This document shows, piece after piece, positions 15,473-25,560 of a DNA stretch of 36,851 nt. The notes below the pieces were generated by a model. The model saw only the letters and a list, made by a program, of their open reading frames with translations, searched no databases and had not been told where the DNA came from. Made by a program: the position numbers and the translations under genes. Position 1 is the stretch's first letter. Every line of letters begins with the position of its first letter. The stretch spans positions 1 to 36,851 of the forward strand of contig NZ_AJQE01000275.1 in the NCBI RefSeq assembly GCF_000261685.1, in the 5' to 3' direction. The stretch is from Bradyrhizobium genomosp. I (2014) (GTDB lineage Bacteria > Pseudomonadota > Alphaproteobacteria > Rhizobiales > Xanthobacteraceae).

Positions 15473-16009
15473 CTACTCCGTCGCCTTCAATTTGGGATCA
15501 TGCATGTCTTCGGGATGGAATATCAGCCGGTAGGTGCGGATCGCGATCAGCAGCACGGCGGAGACGTCGCCGATCCAGGCGATGGCGAAGAACGGCCAGG
15601 TCGGCATGTGCATGTCGAAGGTCAGGACGTTGTCGTTGTAGGTGCCGCGCACCTTGTCGAACAAAGTCCAGGTCTGCACGGTCACCACGAACAGCAGGAC
15701 CAGGGTCGCGAACACGTCGATCCAGCGCTGATAGCGCGGGCCGACGTTGCCCCAGACGAGGTCCACCGTGATGTGGGTGCCGCGGTAGGAGGTTGCCGCG
15801 ATACCCCAGAAGATGAGGATACCGAGCAGCATGCGGCCGATGTCGAAACTGTCGGGGATCGAATAGTTCAGTGTGTTGCGCAGCAGCACCGACAGGAAGA
15901 TATCGAGTGCGACAAGGCCGACGAAGCCGGCCGCGATCCATTCGATCGTGTCGATGATGCGGTCCATCCAGGAGCGCTTCATGGGATGTGTCTTGTCGTC
16001 CGATGTCAT
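15473..16009 (-). CDS. dctQ: TRAP transporter small permease (DctQ type)
   Basis: A 178-residue membrane protein with four predicted helices (for example TIEWIAAGFVGLVALDIFL and VFATLVLLFVVTVQTW) and the DctQ pattern SFDIGRMLLGILIFWGIAATSYRG, abbreviated here by its core GRMLLGILIFWG. The start at MTSDDKTHP is the first ATG with a plausible GAGAACGGAC leader; an ATG nine codons later is an alternative. It lies upstream of and nearly abuts dctM, but a 257-base interval with strong hairpins separates it from dctP. Confidence 0.85.
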   Translation of the reverse strand: MTSDDKTHPMKRSWMDRIIDTIEWIAAGFVGLVALDIFLSVLLRNTLNYSIPDSFDIGRMLLGILIFWGIAATSYRGTHITVDLVWGNVGPRYQRWIDVFATLVLLFVVTVQTWTLFDKVRGTYNDNVLTFDMHMPTWPFFAIAWIGDVSAVLLIAIRTYRLIFHPEDMHDPKLKATE

Positions 16010-16040
16010 GTCCGTTCTCGGCTCAGGCGGCAGGCTTTGC

Positions 16041-16170
16041 CTCTCCCGCTTGCGGGGAGAGGCCGACACGCGAAGCGCGGCGGGCGAGGGGGGCTCTCCG
16101 CGAGTCTCGCTGTCGCCGTCTCCGTGGAGACTCCCCCTCACCCCGACCCTCTCCCCGCAGGCGGGGAGAG
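16041..16170. repeat. paired hairpins between dctP and dctQ
   Basis: Two stem-loops with related sequence, CTCTCCCGC-TT-GCGGGGAGAG at 16041-16061 and CTCTCCCCGC-AG-GCGGGGAGAG at 16149-16170, bracket a GC-rich stretch. They lie inside the 257-base interval between the dctP stop and the dctQ start. They may attenuate transcription or protect the dctP transcript end, giving more binding protein than permease. No gene was found in the interval. Confidence 0.75.
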
Positions 16171-16266
16171 GAGGACGAAGCGCCGTGCGCTCCTCACCTC
16201 TACCCGCGCCTGCAGAATAACGGCGGCGAGATGCCCCTCGCCGCCGCATCTTCCCTCGGCGAAATG

Positions 16267-17283
16267 TTACTCCGCCAGCGCGTTGTACTTCTTCAGCGAG
16301 GCCTTGAGGTCTGCGAGCGCGGCGTCCGGATCGGCGCCGGCCTTCTTGGCGCCGTCGGCCCAGGTCTTCACCAGCGGCTCGGCGGCCTTCTTCCAGGCGG
16401 CGGTCTGCTCCGGTGTCAGCTTGTAGACCTCGTGGCTGGATTCCGCCTTCACCTTGTCGATGCCGGCATCCTCGAACTTGCCCCAGTGCTCGCCGACCGC
16501 GCCCGCCATTTCGGTCGAGCAGTTCTTGTCGATCGCGGCTTTCTGCTTCTCGGACATCGCATTGTACTTGTCCTTGTTGATCACGAACACGAAGGTCGTG
16601 GTGTAGAGCGGCGCCTCCATGTCGTATTTGGTCACCTTGTCGATGCCGAACAGCACCAGGGAGCCCCAGGGGAAGGTGACGGCGTCGGCGACGCCGCGCT
16701 CGATGATGTCGCGCACTTCCGGTGCCGAGGACTGCACGTTGGTGCCGCCGAGCGAGGTGACGAAGTTCGCCATGGTGGCGTGCGCGGGGCGGATCTTCAT
16801 GCCCTTCACGTCCTCGGGGCTGACGATTTTCTTGGTTTTGGAGTGGAAGGAGGAGGGCGAGTGGACGAAGGCGAGGCAGTATTTGACGTCCTTCATCTCC
16901 TTCTCGGCATATTTCCGATACCAGGCGTCCAGCCCCATCGAGCCGCCCTTGGCGTCGGAGATCAGGAACGGCAATTCGCCGGCGCCGATGATCGGGAAGC
17001 GGCCGGGCTGGTAGCCGGGATTGACGTAGGTGACGTCGGCGATGCCGTCGCGCGCCATGTCGTAATGGTCGAACGCCTTGCCGAGCTGCTGGGCCGGAAA
17101 CACCTTGCCCGTGATGGTGCCGCCGGAATCCTTGTTCACCGCAGCGACCCAGTCTTCCAGGGATTTCTGCAGCGGGTGCGACGCCGGCACCCAGTGCGAG
17201 ACCTTCAAGTCGAAGGTCTTGTCCTGCGCCAACGCAGGGCTCACGCTTGCTGCCAGCAGCAAAGCCAGACAGGCTCTTCTCAT
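16267..17283 (-). CDS. dctP: TRAP transporter periplasmic solute-binding protein (DctP type)
   Basis: A 338-residue binding protein with a signal peptide cleaved near SVSPALA-Q (residue 19/20). DctP-family features include LKVSHWVPASHPLQ at the mature N-terminus, VKGMKIRPAHATMANFVTSLG (core KGMKIRPAH, with the substrate-carboxylate Arg), and ERGVADAVTFPWGSL. GGGAGA before the ATG supports this start; a GTG directly before it is less likely. It is the first gene of the dctPQM-DUF3237 unit. By synteny with the TarP system an aromatic carboxylate such as p-coumarate is the likely ligand. Confidence 0.9.
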   Translation of the reverse strand: MRRACLALLLAASVSPALAQDKTFDLKVSHWVPASHPLQKSLEDWVAAVNKDSGGTITGKVFPAQQLGKAFDHYDMARDGIADVTYVNPGYQPGRFPIIGAGELPFLISDAKGGSMGLDAWYRKYAEKEMKDVKYCLAFVHSPSSFHSKTKKIVSPEDVKGMKIRPAHATMANFVTSLGGTNVQSSAPEVRDIIERGVADAVTFPWGSLVLFGIDKVTKYDMEAPLYTTTFVFVINKDKYNAMSEKQKAAIDKNCSTEMAGAVGEHWGKFEDAGIDKVKAESSHEVYKLTPEQTAAWKKAAEPLVKTWADGAKKAGADPDAALADLKASLKKYNALAE

Positions 17284-17334
17284 CACGCGTCTCTCCCTCT
17301 TTTTGATGGCGGGCTTCGATGGCCCGGCCTCATT

Positions 17335-18717
<1,383 letters not shown>

Positions 18718-18740
18718 GGCTCGCCGCTGCCACGTCCTCC

Positions 18741-18824
18741 GTCATTGCGAGCGTAGCGAAGCAATCCGGGAATCTCTCCGCGGGAACAATGGATCGCTTC
18801 GCCGCAAGAGCTCCTCGCAACGAC
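18741..18824. repeat. imperfect inverted repeat between pobA and thioesterase
   Basis: GTCATTGCGAGC at the left and CTCCTCGCAACGAC at the right end an imperfect inverted repeat that also pairs GCGAAGCAATCC with GGATCGCTTCGC. This type of element is widespread between genes in Bradyrhizobium. It may terminate pobA transcription before the next co-directional gene. Confidence 0.75.
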
Positions 18825-18934
18825 GGCCGTGCCCGTTTCAAACGCCCGCGCAAATCCCGTTTAAAACTTTGTAATTGATGCATCCGTCACGTCCATCGCG
18901 TTCAATGCCGGCGACACAGCAACGCGAGACACCC

Positions 18935-19351
18935 ATGACCGCTCCCGACGTTCCGGCCGGCTTCGAGCCGCATTTCCGCAAAGCGCCGCTCACCGATCCC
19001 TGGGAGCCGCTCTATTCGAACAAGACCGACAAGGGCGTCACCGTCGGATTGCGCCTGGCGACGCCGCACACCAACGCGCGCGGATTGATCCACGGAGGAT
19101 TGATCGCAGCGCTGGCCGATGCCGCTATGGGCTACAGCTGCGCCCAGGCGACGGGGTGGACGACGTCCTTCGTCACGATCTCGCTGTCGGTCGACTACGT
19201 CGGCGCCGCCGAGATCGGCCAGTGGCTCTCGGTCGAGGGCGAGGCGATCAAGACCGGCAGCACGATCTGCTTCGCGCAGTGCCTCGCAAAGGCAGACGAC
19301 GTCGTGATCGCACGCGCGAGCGGCACGTTCCGCGTGGTGCCGAAGAAGTAG
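18935..19351 (+). CDS. PaaI-family thioesterase
   Basis: A 138-residue hot-dog thioesterase of the PaaI/YbgC-like DUF4442 group. The signature HTNARGLIHGGLIAALADAAMG (core GLIHGGLIAALAD) holds the HGG active-site loop; the following FVTISLSVDYVGAA is the typical beta strand. The ATG at 18935 fits the family N-terminus; earlier in-frame ATGs lack support and the ribosome site is weak in all cases. It sits 217 bases after pobA on the same strand. A role on aryl-CoA esters is plausible but not shown. Confidence 0.85.
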   Translation: MTAPDVPAGFEPHFRKAPLTDPWEPLYSNKTDKGVTVGLRLATPHTNARGLIHGGLIAALADAAMGYSCAQATGWTTSFVTISLSVDYVGAAEIGQWLSVEGEAIKTGSTICFAQCLAKADDVVIARASGTFRVVPKK

Positions 19352-19414
19352 CTCTCTCGTGCCCCGGCTCTGCGGAGCGGCACTTCGCGCTGGACCGCGT
19401 CTGGGACACGGGCC

Positions 19415-20299
19415 TCACCCGAACCTCCACTCCGCCGTCTCCACCACGAGATCGATGAACGCGCGCACCTTGGCCGAGAGCAGGCGCGAGGTCGGATAGA
19501 CGATGTGGATCGGCAGCGCCGGCTGCTCGTATTTCGCCAGCACGATTTTCAGCCGTCCGCGCTTCAGCCCCTCGGCCGCCTGGTAGGCCAGCACGCGCGT
19601 CACGCCGCCGCCGGCCTCGGCATATTGCAGCGCCGCGTCGGCGCTGTTGCTGGTGAAGCGCGGGGCCGTCGTTACCTCGTTGTCGCGGCCGTCCTGAACG
19701 AAATGCCAATTGGCGGCCGAGCCGAACGCGATGGTCTGGTGCGCGAGCAATTCCTGTGGTGTCTTCGGTTCACCATGGCGCTTGAGATAGCCGGGCGCTG
19801 CCACCACGATCCGCCGCATCTCGCCGACCTGCCGCGCCACCAGCGAGGAATCGGCGAGATGGCCGATCCGCACCGCGGCGTCGACGGCGTCTTCCACGAG
19901 ATTGACGAGGTGGTCGGACAGCCTGAGCTCGGCGGCGACTTCGGGATAGCGCTTGAGATAGGCCGTCATGACCGGCCCGACATGCAGCCGGCCGAAGCCG
20001 ACCGGGGCCGACACCACCAGCCGTCCGCTCGGGCGGCTGCGCTCCTGCCGCGCCGAGCCATCGGCCTCCTCGACATCGGCGAGGATGCGCCTGACGCGCT
20101 CCAGATACCGGGTGCCGACGTCGGTCAGTGTCACCTGCCGTGTGGTCCGCTGTAGCAGCCGGGCGCCGAGATGCTCCTCCAGCGCCGCGATCAGCCGCGT
20201 CACCGCCGAGGGCGACAGCTGCAGCTTGCGCGCCGCCGGCGCAAAGCCGCGCAGATCGGCGACGGTGACGAAGACGTGCATGGCGTCGAGGCGGTCCAT
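19415..20299 (-). CDS. LysR-family transcriptional regulator
   Basis: A 294-residue LysR regulator. The winged helix covers residues 1-60 (MHVFVTVADLRGFAPAARKL, recognition helix SPSAVTRLIAALE, core SAVTRLIAALE), followed by the linker helix and a LysR substrate-binding domain from about 90 to 290. It belongs to the branch with SGRLVVSAPVGFGR. The start MDRLDAMHVF is the first convincing ATG. The gene is divergent from a flavin-binding protein gene, and the inverted repeat ATTGC-N7-GCAAT lies seven bases before its start, so control of both genes is expected. Confidence 0.9.
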   Translation of the reverse strand: MDRLDAMHVFVTVADLRGFAPAARKLQLSPSAVTRLIAALEEHLGARLLQRTTRQVTLTDVGTRYLERVRRILADVEEADGSARQERSRPSGRLVVSAPVGFGRLHVGPVMTAYLKRYPEVAAELRLSDHLVNLVEDAVDAAVRIGHLADSSLVARQVGEMRRIVVAAPGYLKRHGEPKTPQELLAHQTIAFGSAANWHFVQDGRDNEVTTAPRFTSNSADAALQYAEAGGGVTRVLAYQAAEGLKRGRLKIVLAKYEQPALPIHIVYPTSRLLSAKVRAFIDLVVETAEWRFG

Positions 20300-20305
20300 G
20301 GCATT

Positions 20306-20322
20306 ATTGCTTATATCGCAAT
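20306..20322. promoter_or_regulatory. LysR-type binding site
   Basis: ATTGC-TTATATC-GCAAT is a perfect inverted repeat that contains the T-N11-A layout typical of LysR-type sites. It lies in the 121-base gap between the lysR-type gene and the flavin-binding gene, next to the regulator start. Confidence 0.65.
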
Positions 20323-20420
20323 GATGAAGTGTCAAGGTACCTAATTGTTTTAGACGCCGAAGGCTCCACATTAGCGGTCGAAAGACGCAAGCATGCGCCG
20401 GAATTTCAGGAGATGTTCCG

Positions 20421-21044
20421 ATGACAACGGCCCACACCTATGCCAGCGATGTTGCCTTCTCGCCCGCTGTGAAGGCGATCCAGGCTCGCAAGGGTTCGCG
20501 CGAGGCCTACGCGCGCAGCGAGCAGCGCGGCTGGCGCATCGAGGTCGACGACAACCTCGCGGCCTTCCTGGCTGACGCCAACAGCTTCTATTTCGCCACC
20601 GCTTCGGCCGACGGCCAGCCCTACATCCAGCATCGCGGCGGCCCGAAGGGCTTTCTCAAGGTGCTGGACAGGCAGACGCTCGCCTTCGCCGATTATGCCG
20701 GCAACCAGCAGTTCATTACCCAGGGCAATCTCTCGGAAAACCCCAAGGCCTACATCTTCGTGATGGACTACGCCCATCGTCGTCGTGTGAAGATCTGGGG
20801 CGAAGCGCGGGTCGTCGAGGACGACGAAGCGCTGACGACGGCCCTGATGCCGAAGGGTTACCGTGCCCGTCCGGAACAGGTGATCCTGTTCAAGATCGCG
20901 GCCTGGGACACAAACTGCCCGCAGCACATTCCGCAGAAGTTCGACGCGGGCGATGTCGCGACGGCACTGGCCGCGAGGGACGCGAGGATCGCGGAACTGG
21001 AAGCGGAGGTGGCAGCGTTGAGGGGGGAGAAAGCGGCCACGTAG
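20421..21044 (+). CDS. pyridoxamine 5'-phosphate oxidase-like FMN-binding protein
   Basis: A 207-residue protein with a split-barrel flavin-binding domain (about 45-165). It shows FYFATASADGQPYIQHRGGPKGF and the following LAFADYAGNQQFITQGNL (core ADYAGNQQF), typical of the PNPOx-like family that acts on small molecules. A short C-terminal coiled coil follows (ALAARDARIAELEAEVAAL, about 178-196). GGAGATG precedes the ATG at good spacing. It is divergent from a LysR gene, which probably controls it. The substrate is unknown. Confidence 0.88.
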   Translation: MTTAHTYASDVAFSPAVKAIQARKGSREAYARSEQRGWRIEVDDNLAAFLADANSFYFATASADGQPYIQHRGGPKGFLKVLDRQTLAFADYAGNQQFITQGNLSENPKAYIFVMDYAHRRRVKIWGEARVVEDDEALTTALMPKGYRARPEQVILFKIAAWDTNCPQHIPQKFDAGDVATALAARDARIAELEAEVAALRGEKAAT

Positions 21045-21059
21045 GTCGCCACTTGTTTA

Positions 21060-21216
21060 CCCTCCCCTGGAGGGGGAGGGTCGATCGCGCGGAGCGCGAG
21101 CGGGGTGGGGTGATCTCTCAATGCCGGCACTGTGCGAGGTGGCGAGACCGTCACCCCACCCCGCTTCGCATTCCGCTCCGCTACATGCGAAGCGACCCTC
21201 CCCCTCCGGGGGAGGG
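21060..21216. repeat. GC-rich inverted repeat between convergent genes
   Basis: A left arm around CTGGAGGGGGAGGGTCG and a right arm around CGACCCTCCCCCTCCGG lie at the two ends of this stretch, with GGGTGGGGTGA and TCACCCCACCC paired inside. It separates the convergent flavin-protein and livF genes and may serve as a bidirectional terminator. A related element is found at 25490-25740. Confidence 0.75.
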
Positions 21217-21222
21217 TAAGAG

Positions 21223-21954
21223 TCACGACACATTCTCGCCTTCGTGCTGGAAGCCGAGATAGCTGGCTGCCACTCCCTCGTTGGCCGCGACGTCGCTGGC
21301 TTTGCCGCTCAGCACGAACTCGCCGAGCTCCATCACATAGGCCCGGTCCGCGATCTTCAGCGCGGCCTGCGCGTTCTGCTCGACCAGCAGCACGGAGACG
21401 CCGCTAGCGCGCAGCTGGCCGACGATGCGGAAGATGTCGGCGACGATGATGGGCGCGAGGCCGAGGCTCGGCTCGTCCAGCATCAGGAGCTTCGGCTCGC
21501 CCATCAGCGCACGGCCCATCGCCAGCATCTGCTGCTCGCCGCCGGACAGCGTGCCGGCGAACTGCTTGCGCCGCTCCTTGAGCCGCGGGAACAGCGTGTA
21601 GACGCGCTCCATCGAGGCCTTCGCCTTGCTCCGCTCGATGCGGAAGGCGCCAAGCTCGAGATTGTCCTCGACATTCATGGTCACGAACAATTCGCGGTGC
21701 TCCGGCACGAGGCCAAGGCCCATCGCGACGCGGTCCTCGATGTCGAGCCGGGCGAGGTCCTGTCCGGCAAAGGCGACGCGCCCCTTCAGCGGCAGGATGC
21801 CCATGATGGCCGAGAGCAGCGTGGTCTTGCCGGCGCCGTTGGCGCCGACGATGGTGACGATCTCGTTCGTGCCGACCTCGAGCGAGACCGAACGCACCGC
21901 CTCGACCTTGCCATAGGCGACATGGGCGTCGGTGACGGACAATAGCGCGCTCAT
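21223..21954 (-). CDS. livF: branched-chain-type ABC transporter ATP-binding protein (LivF)
   Basis: A 243-residue ABC ATPase of the LivF family. Walker A is GANGAGKTTLLSAI (residues about 37-50), the signature is LSGGEQQMLAMGRAL, and Walker B is LLMLDEPSLGL. The ATG overlaps the stop of the LivM-LivG fusion gene by four bases. With that protein and LivH it forms the membrane complex. In this locus the permease corresponds by context to the CouSTU part of the p-coumarate ABC system, and its receptor is probably the protein encoded at 8304. Confidence 0.93.
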   Translation of the reverse strand: MSALLSVTDAHVAYGKVEAVRSVSLEVGTNEIVTIVGANGAGKTTLLSAIMGILPLKGRVAFAGQDLARLDIEDRVAMGLGLVPEHRELFVTMNVEDNLELGAFRIERSKAKASMERVYTLFPRLKERRKQFAGTLSGGEQQMLAMGRALMGEPKLLMLDEPSLGLAPIIVADIFRIVGQLRASGVSVLLVEQNAQAALKIADRAYVMELGEFVLSGKASDVAANEGVAASYLGFQHEGENVS

Positions 21955-23720
21955 GCCGCCACTCCGAGATAGGCCTTGATCACTTCGGGATTGGTCTTGA
22001 TCGTGGCGGGGGTGCCCTCGGCGATCTTGGTGCCGAAATCGAGCACCACGATGCGGTCGGCGAGGTTCATCACGAAGCCCATGTCATGCTCGACCAAAAG
22101 GACGGACATTCCGCCGTCGCGCAAGTCGCGCAGCAGCGCGGCGAGCCGCTGCTTCTCCATGTGGCGCAGACCCGCGGCGGGCTCGTCGAGCAGCAGCAGC
22201 ATCGGGTCGACGCAGAGTGCCCGCGCGATCTCGACGATGCGCTGCTGTCCGAGCGAGAGCGAGCCCGCGAGCTGATGCATCTGCTCGGTGAGGCCGACGC
22301 GTTCGATCTGGCGGGCGGCCTCGGCGAGCAGCTTGGCTTCATCAGTGCGGTCGAGCCGCAGCATCGAGGCGATCGGCCCCGAATGACCGCGCAGATGCGC
22401 CCCGATCGCGACGTTCTCCAGCACGGTCATGTCGGGGACGAGCTTGACGTGCTGAAAGGTCCTGCTGATGCCGAGCTTGACGATCTCCTGCGGCGGCGCC
22501 TTGTCGACCTTCCTGCCGAGCACCGAGACCGAGCCCGAGGTCGCCGAAAGCACGCCGGTAATCAGGTTGAAGGTCGTGCTCTTGCCGGCGCCGTTCGGAC
22601 CGATCAGCGCGACGATCTCGCGGGCCTGGACGTCGAAGGAGACATTGTTGACCGCGACCACGCCGCCGAACTGCTTTCGCGCTTTCTCCACCTGAAGCAG
22701 GACGCCGGACTGAACCGGCGAGCGTGTGCGCGACTCCAGCTCGAGCGAAGTATCCGGCTTCCCTCCACCGGTGCGTTCCGGCAGGAACGACATCAGCCAC
22801 GGCCAGAGGCCGCCGGGCGCAAGTTGCAGCAGGGCCACCAGCATGAGGCCGAACACGATGGTCTCGACCTGCCCGGAGCCGGGCAGGATCAGCGGCAGAT
22901 AGCTTTGCAGCACCTCTTTCAGGACCACGACGATCGCCGCGCCGAGCACGCCGCCCCAGACATAGCCGGCGCCGCCGACCACCGCGATGAAGAGATATTC
23001 GATGCCGGCCTGTGCGCCGAACGGCGTCGGGTTCACCGCGCGCTGAAGATGCGCGTAGAGCCACCCCGAAAGGCCGGCGAGCACTGCGGCATGGATGAAC
23101 ACCAGCAGTTTTGCGCGCGGCGTGTGTACGCCGAAGGCCTCGGCCGCGACATGGCCGCGCCGAAGCGCGCGGATGGCGCGGCCGGTGCGGGAGTCCAGGA
23201 GATTCATCGTCAGCAGGGCCGAGAGGATCACCGCGACCCAGATGGCGTAATAGATCGAACCGGGCGAGAGCATCTTGAACGTGCCGATCGACAGCGGCGG
23301 GATCGCCGAGATGCCGTCATTGCGCCCCAGGAATTCCAGCTTGCTGAAGAGATAGAACAGCCCCAATCCCCAGGCGAGCGTGCCGAGCGGCAGGTAATGG
23401 CCGGAGAGGCGGACGGTGATCAGCCCGAGCAGCACCGCGAGCGATCCACTGACCAGGAGCGACAGCGGCAGGGTCAGCCACGGCGACAGGCCGTAGGCGG
23501 TCGACAGCACCGCGGTGGTGTAGGCGCCGAAACCGACGAAGGCCGCCTGTCCGAAAGAGGTCAGGCCGCCGACGCCGGTCAGCAGCACGAGGCCCATCGC
23601 GACGAGCGCCGCAAGACCGATATTGTCGAGCAGCACGATCCAGAACGGCGGCATGCCCGGGACGAACGGGATCGCCGCCATGAGAGCTGCGAAGATGAGG
23701 ATGGGAAGCCGGCTCTGCAT
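21951..23720 (-). CDS. fused LivM permease / LivG ATPase
   Basis: A 589-residue fusion. Residues 1 to about 318 are a LivM permease with multiple membrane helices (for example [20 protein letters not shown], core [13 protein letters not shown]) and the coupling segment [21 protein letters not shown] charged linker of about 25 residues follows. Residues from about 345 are a LivG ATPase with Walker [14 protein letters not shown], signature [15 protein letters not shown], Walker [12 protein letters not shown] and the LivG C-terminal tail (VIKAYLG). Such fusions occur in alphaproteobacterial aromatic-acid transporters. Each complex would hold one such chain with LivH and LivF. It starts seven bases after the livH stop. 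Confidence 0.92.
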   Translation of the reverse strand: MQSRLPILIFAALMAAIPFVPGMPPFWIVLLDNIGLAALVAMGLVLLTGVGGLTSFGQAAFVGFGAYTTAVLSTAYGLSPWLTLPLSLLVSGSLAVLLGLITVRLSGHYLPLGTLAWGLGLFYLFSKLEFLGRNDGISAIPPLSIGTFKMLSPGSIYYAIWVAVILSALLTMNLLDSRTGRAIRALRRGHVAAEAFGVHTPRAKLLVFIHAAVLAGLSGWLYAHLQRAVNPTPFGAQAGIEYLFIAVVGGAGYVWGGVLGAAIVVVLKEVLQSYLPLILPGSGQVETIVFGLMLVALLQLAPGGLWPWLMSFLPERTGGGKPDTSLELESRTRSPVQSGVLLQVEKARKQFGGVVAVNNVSFDVQAREIVALIGPNGAGKSTTFNLITGVLSATSGSVSVLGRKVDKAPPQEIVKLGISRTFQHVKLVPDMTVLENVAIGAHLRGHSGPIASMLRLDRTDEAKLLAEAARQIERVGLTEQMHQLAGSLSLGQQRIVEIARALCVDPMLLLLDEPAAGLRHMEKQRLAALLRDLRDGGMSVLLVEHDMGFVMNLADRIVVLDFGTKIAEGTPATIKTNPEVIKAYLGVAA

Positions 23721-23727
23721 CTTGGCC

Positions 23728-24768
23728 TCAGTCCTTCTCTTCTTCGACGGCCGGCGCGGCGAGCGAGCGCAGCAGCAGCACGGGGATCAGCAGCATGAAG
23801 ACGATCACTTCCTTGTAGTTGGAGGCATAGAAGGACGAGAACGCCTCGACGATGCCGACCACCAGCGCCGCGACGGCGGTGAGGGGATAGCTGACGAGGC
23901 CGCCGATGATCGCGGCGACGAAGCCCTTCAGGCCGATCAGGAAGCCGGAGTCGTAGTAGAGCGTCGTGATCGGCACGATCATGATGCCCGACAGCGCGCC
24001 GATGACGGAGGCCAGCAGAAAGGCGATCTGTCCGGACAGCGTGGTGCGTATGCCGGCGAGCCGCGCCCCCAGCCGGTTCACGGCGGTCGCGCGCAGTGCC
24101 TTGCCGTAGAGCGTCAGGCCGAAGAACAGCCAGAGCCCGACGATGAAGGCGATGGTGATGGCGTAGACGGTGATGCTCTGGCCGGTGAAGCGCAGCGTGC
24201 CGGCGGTGAAGGCGCCGGACAGCACGGCGGGTCCGCGCTGGCCCTCGGCGCCGAAGAACAGCAGCCCCAGCCCCTGGAGCGCGAGATGCACGCCCACCGA
24301 GGCGATCAGCAGCACCAGCACGGAGGTGTGCGCCAGCGGCTGGAAGGCGATGCGGTAGAGATAGACGCCGATCATCGCGACGATCACGAGGGACAGCGCG
24401 ATGCAGATCGCCACCGGCGGCTTCTCGCTGGCGAAGTAAACGGTCAGCGCCAGCACGATGCCGGGCAGCACGATGTTGGTGACGAAGCTGCGCACGATCA
24501 GCCGCGCATGCAGCGCCTTGCGCGCCACGAAAAGGTCGAAGGCGAAGGCGCCGATGCCAAGCGCAAGCGCGAGCTTTGCCGTGCCCGGCATCTGGCCCGC
24601 GGCCAGCGAGGCATAGGTCAACGCGCCGTAGGTGACGAATTCGCCTTGCGGAATGAGGATCACGCGGGTGACGGCGAACACCAGCACCAGCGCCAGGCCG
24701 AGCAGCGCGTAGATCGCGCCATTGGTGATGCCGTCCTGCACCAGGAACAGCATGATGGTGGTATTCAA
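23728..24768 (-). CDS. livH: branched-chain-type ABC transporter permease (LivH)
   Basis: A 346-residue LivH-type permease with about eight membrane segments. QDGITNGAIYALLGLALVLVF (core NGAIYALLGLALVL) is the conserved first helix, and the coupling loop reads GKALRATAVNRLGARLAGI. The start chosen is a TTG at 24768 with GGGGGAG nine bases upstream; the next ATG, five codons later, has no ribosome site. It is the first gene of the ABC operon and is divergent from the MarR gene across two operator-like repeats. Confidence 0.88.
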   Translation of the reverse strand: MNTTIMLFLVQDGITNGAIYALLGLALVLVFAVTRVILIPQGEFVTYGALTYASLAAGQMPGTAKLALALGIGAFAFDLFVARKALHARLIVRSFVTNIVLPGIVLALTVYFASEKPPVAICIALSLVIVAMIGVYLYRIAFQPLAHTSVLVLLIASVGVHLALQGLGLLFFGAEGQRGPAVLSGAFTAGTLRFTGQSITVYAITIAFIVGLWLFFGLTLYGKALRATAVNRLGARLAGIRTTLSGQIAFLLASVIGALSGIMIVPITTLYYDSGFLIGLKGFVAAIIGGLVSYPLTAVAALVVGIVEAFSSFYASNYKEVIVFMLLIPVLLLRSLAAPAVEEEKD

Positions 24769-24860
24769 GACCGGACGCTCCCCCTCAAGATCGAGGACCG
24801 GTCTCCGCAATTGCGGTGGATGGTCCCCCTCACAGCCATTGAAATACGCTGACGATATTT

Positions 24861-24891
24861 GATATGGTCCATAACAATTATCAAATATAAC
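24861..24891. promoter_or_regulatory. tandem CouR-type operator candidates
   Basis: Two sites in tandem, GATAT-GGTCC-ATAAC (24861-24875) and ATTAT-CAAAT-ATAAC (24877-24891), lie 16 bases apart between the divergent livH and MarR genes. They share layout with the sites before the crotonase and pobA genes. The region is the only strongly AT-rich stretch of this intergenic gap and probably also contains both promoters. Confidence 0.7.
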
Positions 24892-24947
24892 ATCAAGGGC
24901 GGGGGGAACGACCCGCCCGAATTTAGCGGGATTACGAGCACGAGGCG

Positions 24948-25469
24948 ATGACCGTTTCCAAGACCGCTGAAAAGTCGTCCGAAAAACCCGCTGACGCGGC
25001 CAAGGGCCGCAAGGACGCGGGCGAAGTCCAGGCCGAAGCGCTCCAGCTCGGCGAGCTCTCCGAGCAGCTCGGCTATGTCCTGAAGCGGGCGCAGCTCAAG
25101 GTATTCGAGAACTTTTTGCGCTGCATGGCCTCGCTCCAGCTGACGCCGGCGCAGTTCTCGGTGCTGCTCCTGGTCGAGAAGAACCCCGGGCGTAACCAGA
25201 CCGAGATCGCCTCCACGCTCGGCATCCTCAGGCCGAACTTCGTGGCGATGCTCGACAATCTCGAGAGCCGCGACCTTTGCGCGCGGATCCGCTCCACCAA
25301 CGACCGCCGCTCCCATATCCTGGTGCTCACCGACAAGGGCAAGGCCGTGCTGGCGCGGGCAAAGAAGCTCGTTGCCACCAAGCATGAGGCCCGGTTGAAC
25401 GACCTGCTCGGCCAGGCCAACCGCGAGGCCCTGATCGGGATGCTCTCGAAGATCGCCAACGAGTTTTGA
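24948..25469 (+). CDS. MarR-family regulator (CouR-like)
   Basis: A 173-residue MarR protein. After a charged, lysine-rich N-terminal tail of about 35 residues comes a dimerisation helix and the winged helix at about 65-130 (LTPAQFSVLLLVEKNPGRNQ, recognition GILRPNFVAMLDNLE, wing STNDRRSHILVLT). Repressors of this type in hydroxycinnamate loci, such as CouR of Rhodopseudomonas palustris, are released from DNA by the aryl-CoA thioester. Its position divergent from the ABC uptake operon, with tandem inverted repeats between, fits that role. That it also controls the operons at 8304-13452 and pobA is inferred from shared motifs. Confidence 0.88.
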   Translation: MTVSKTAEKSSEKPADAAKGRKDAGEVQAEALQLGELSEQLGYVLKRAQLKVFENFLRCMASLQLTPAQFSVLLLVEKNPGRNQTEIASTLGILRPNFVAMLDNLESRDLCARIRSTNDRRSHILVLTDKGKAVLARAKKLVATKHEARLNDLLGQANREALIGMLSKIANEF

Positions 25470-25560
25470 CTCTGATCCTCTTCTGGAGGGGAGGGTCGGC
25501 CGCGCGGAGCTGAAGTCGCACGTCTGCGAAGTCTTGAGCTCACACCCCATGGCACACTGC

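Noticed and set aside
22086..23798. A 570-codon open frame antisense to the LivM-LivG fusion
   Set aside because: It is a shadow of a clear ABC transporter gene. The translation is rich in Arg, Gln and His, with no domain.
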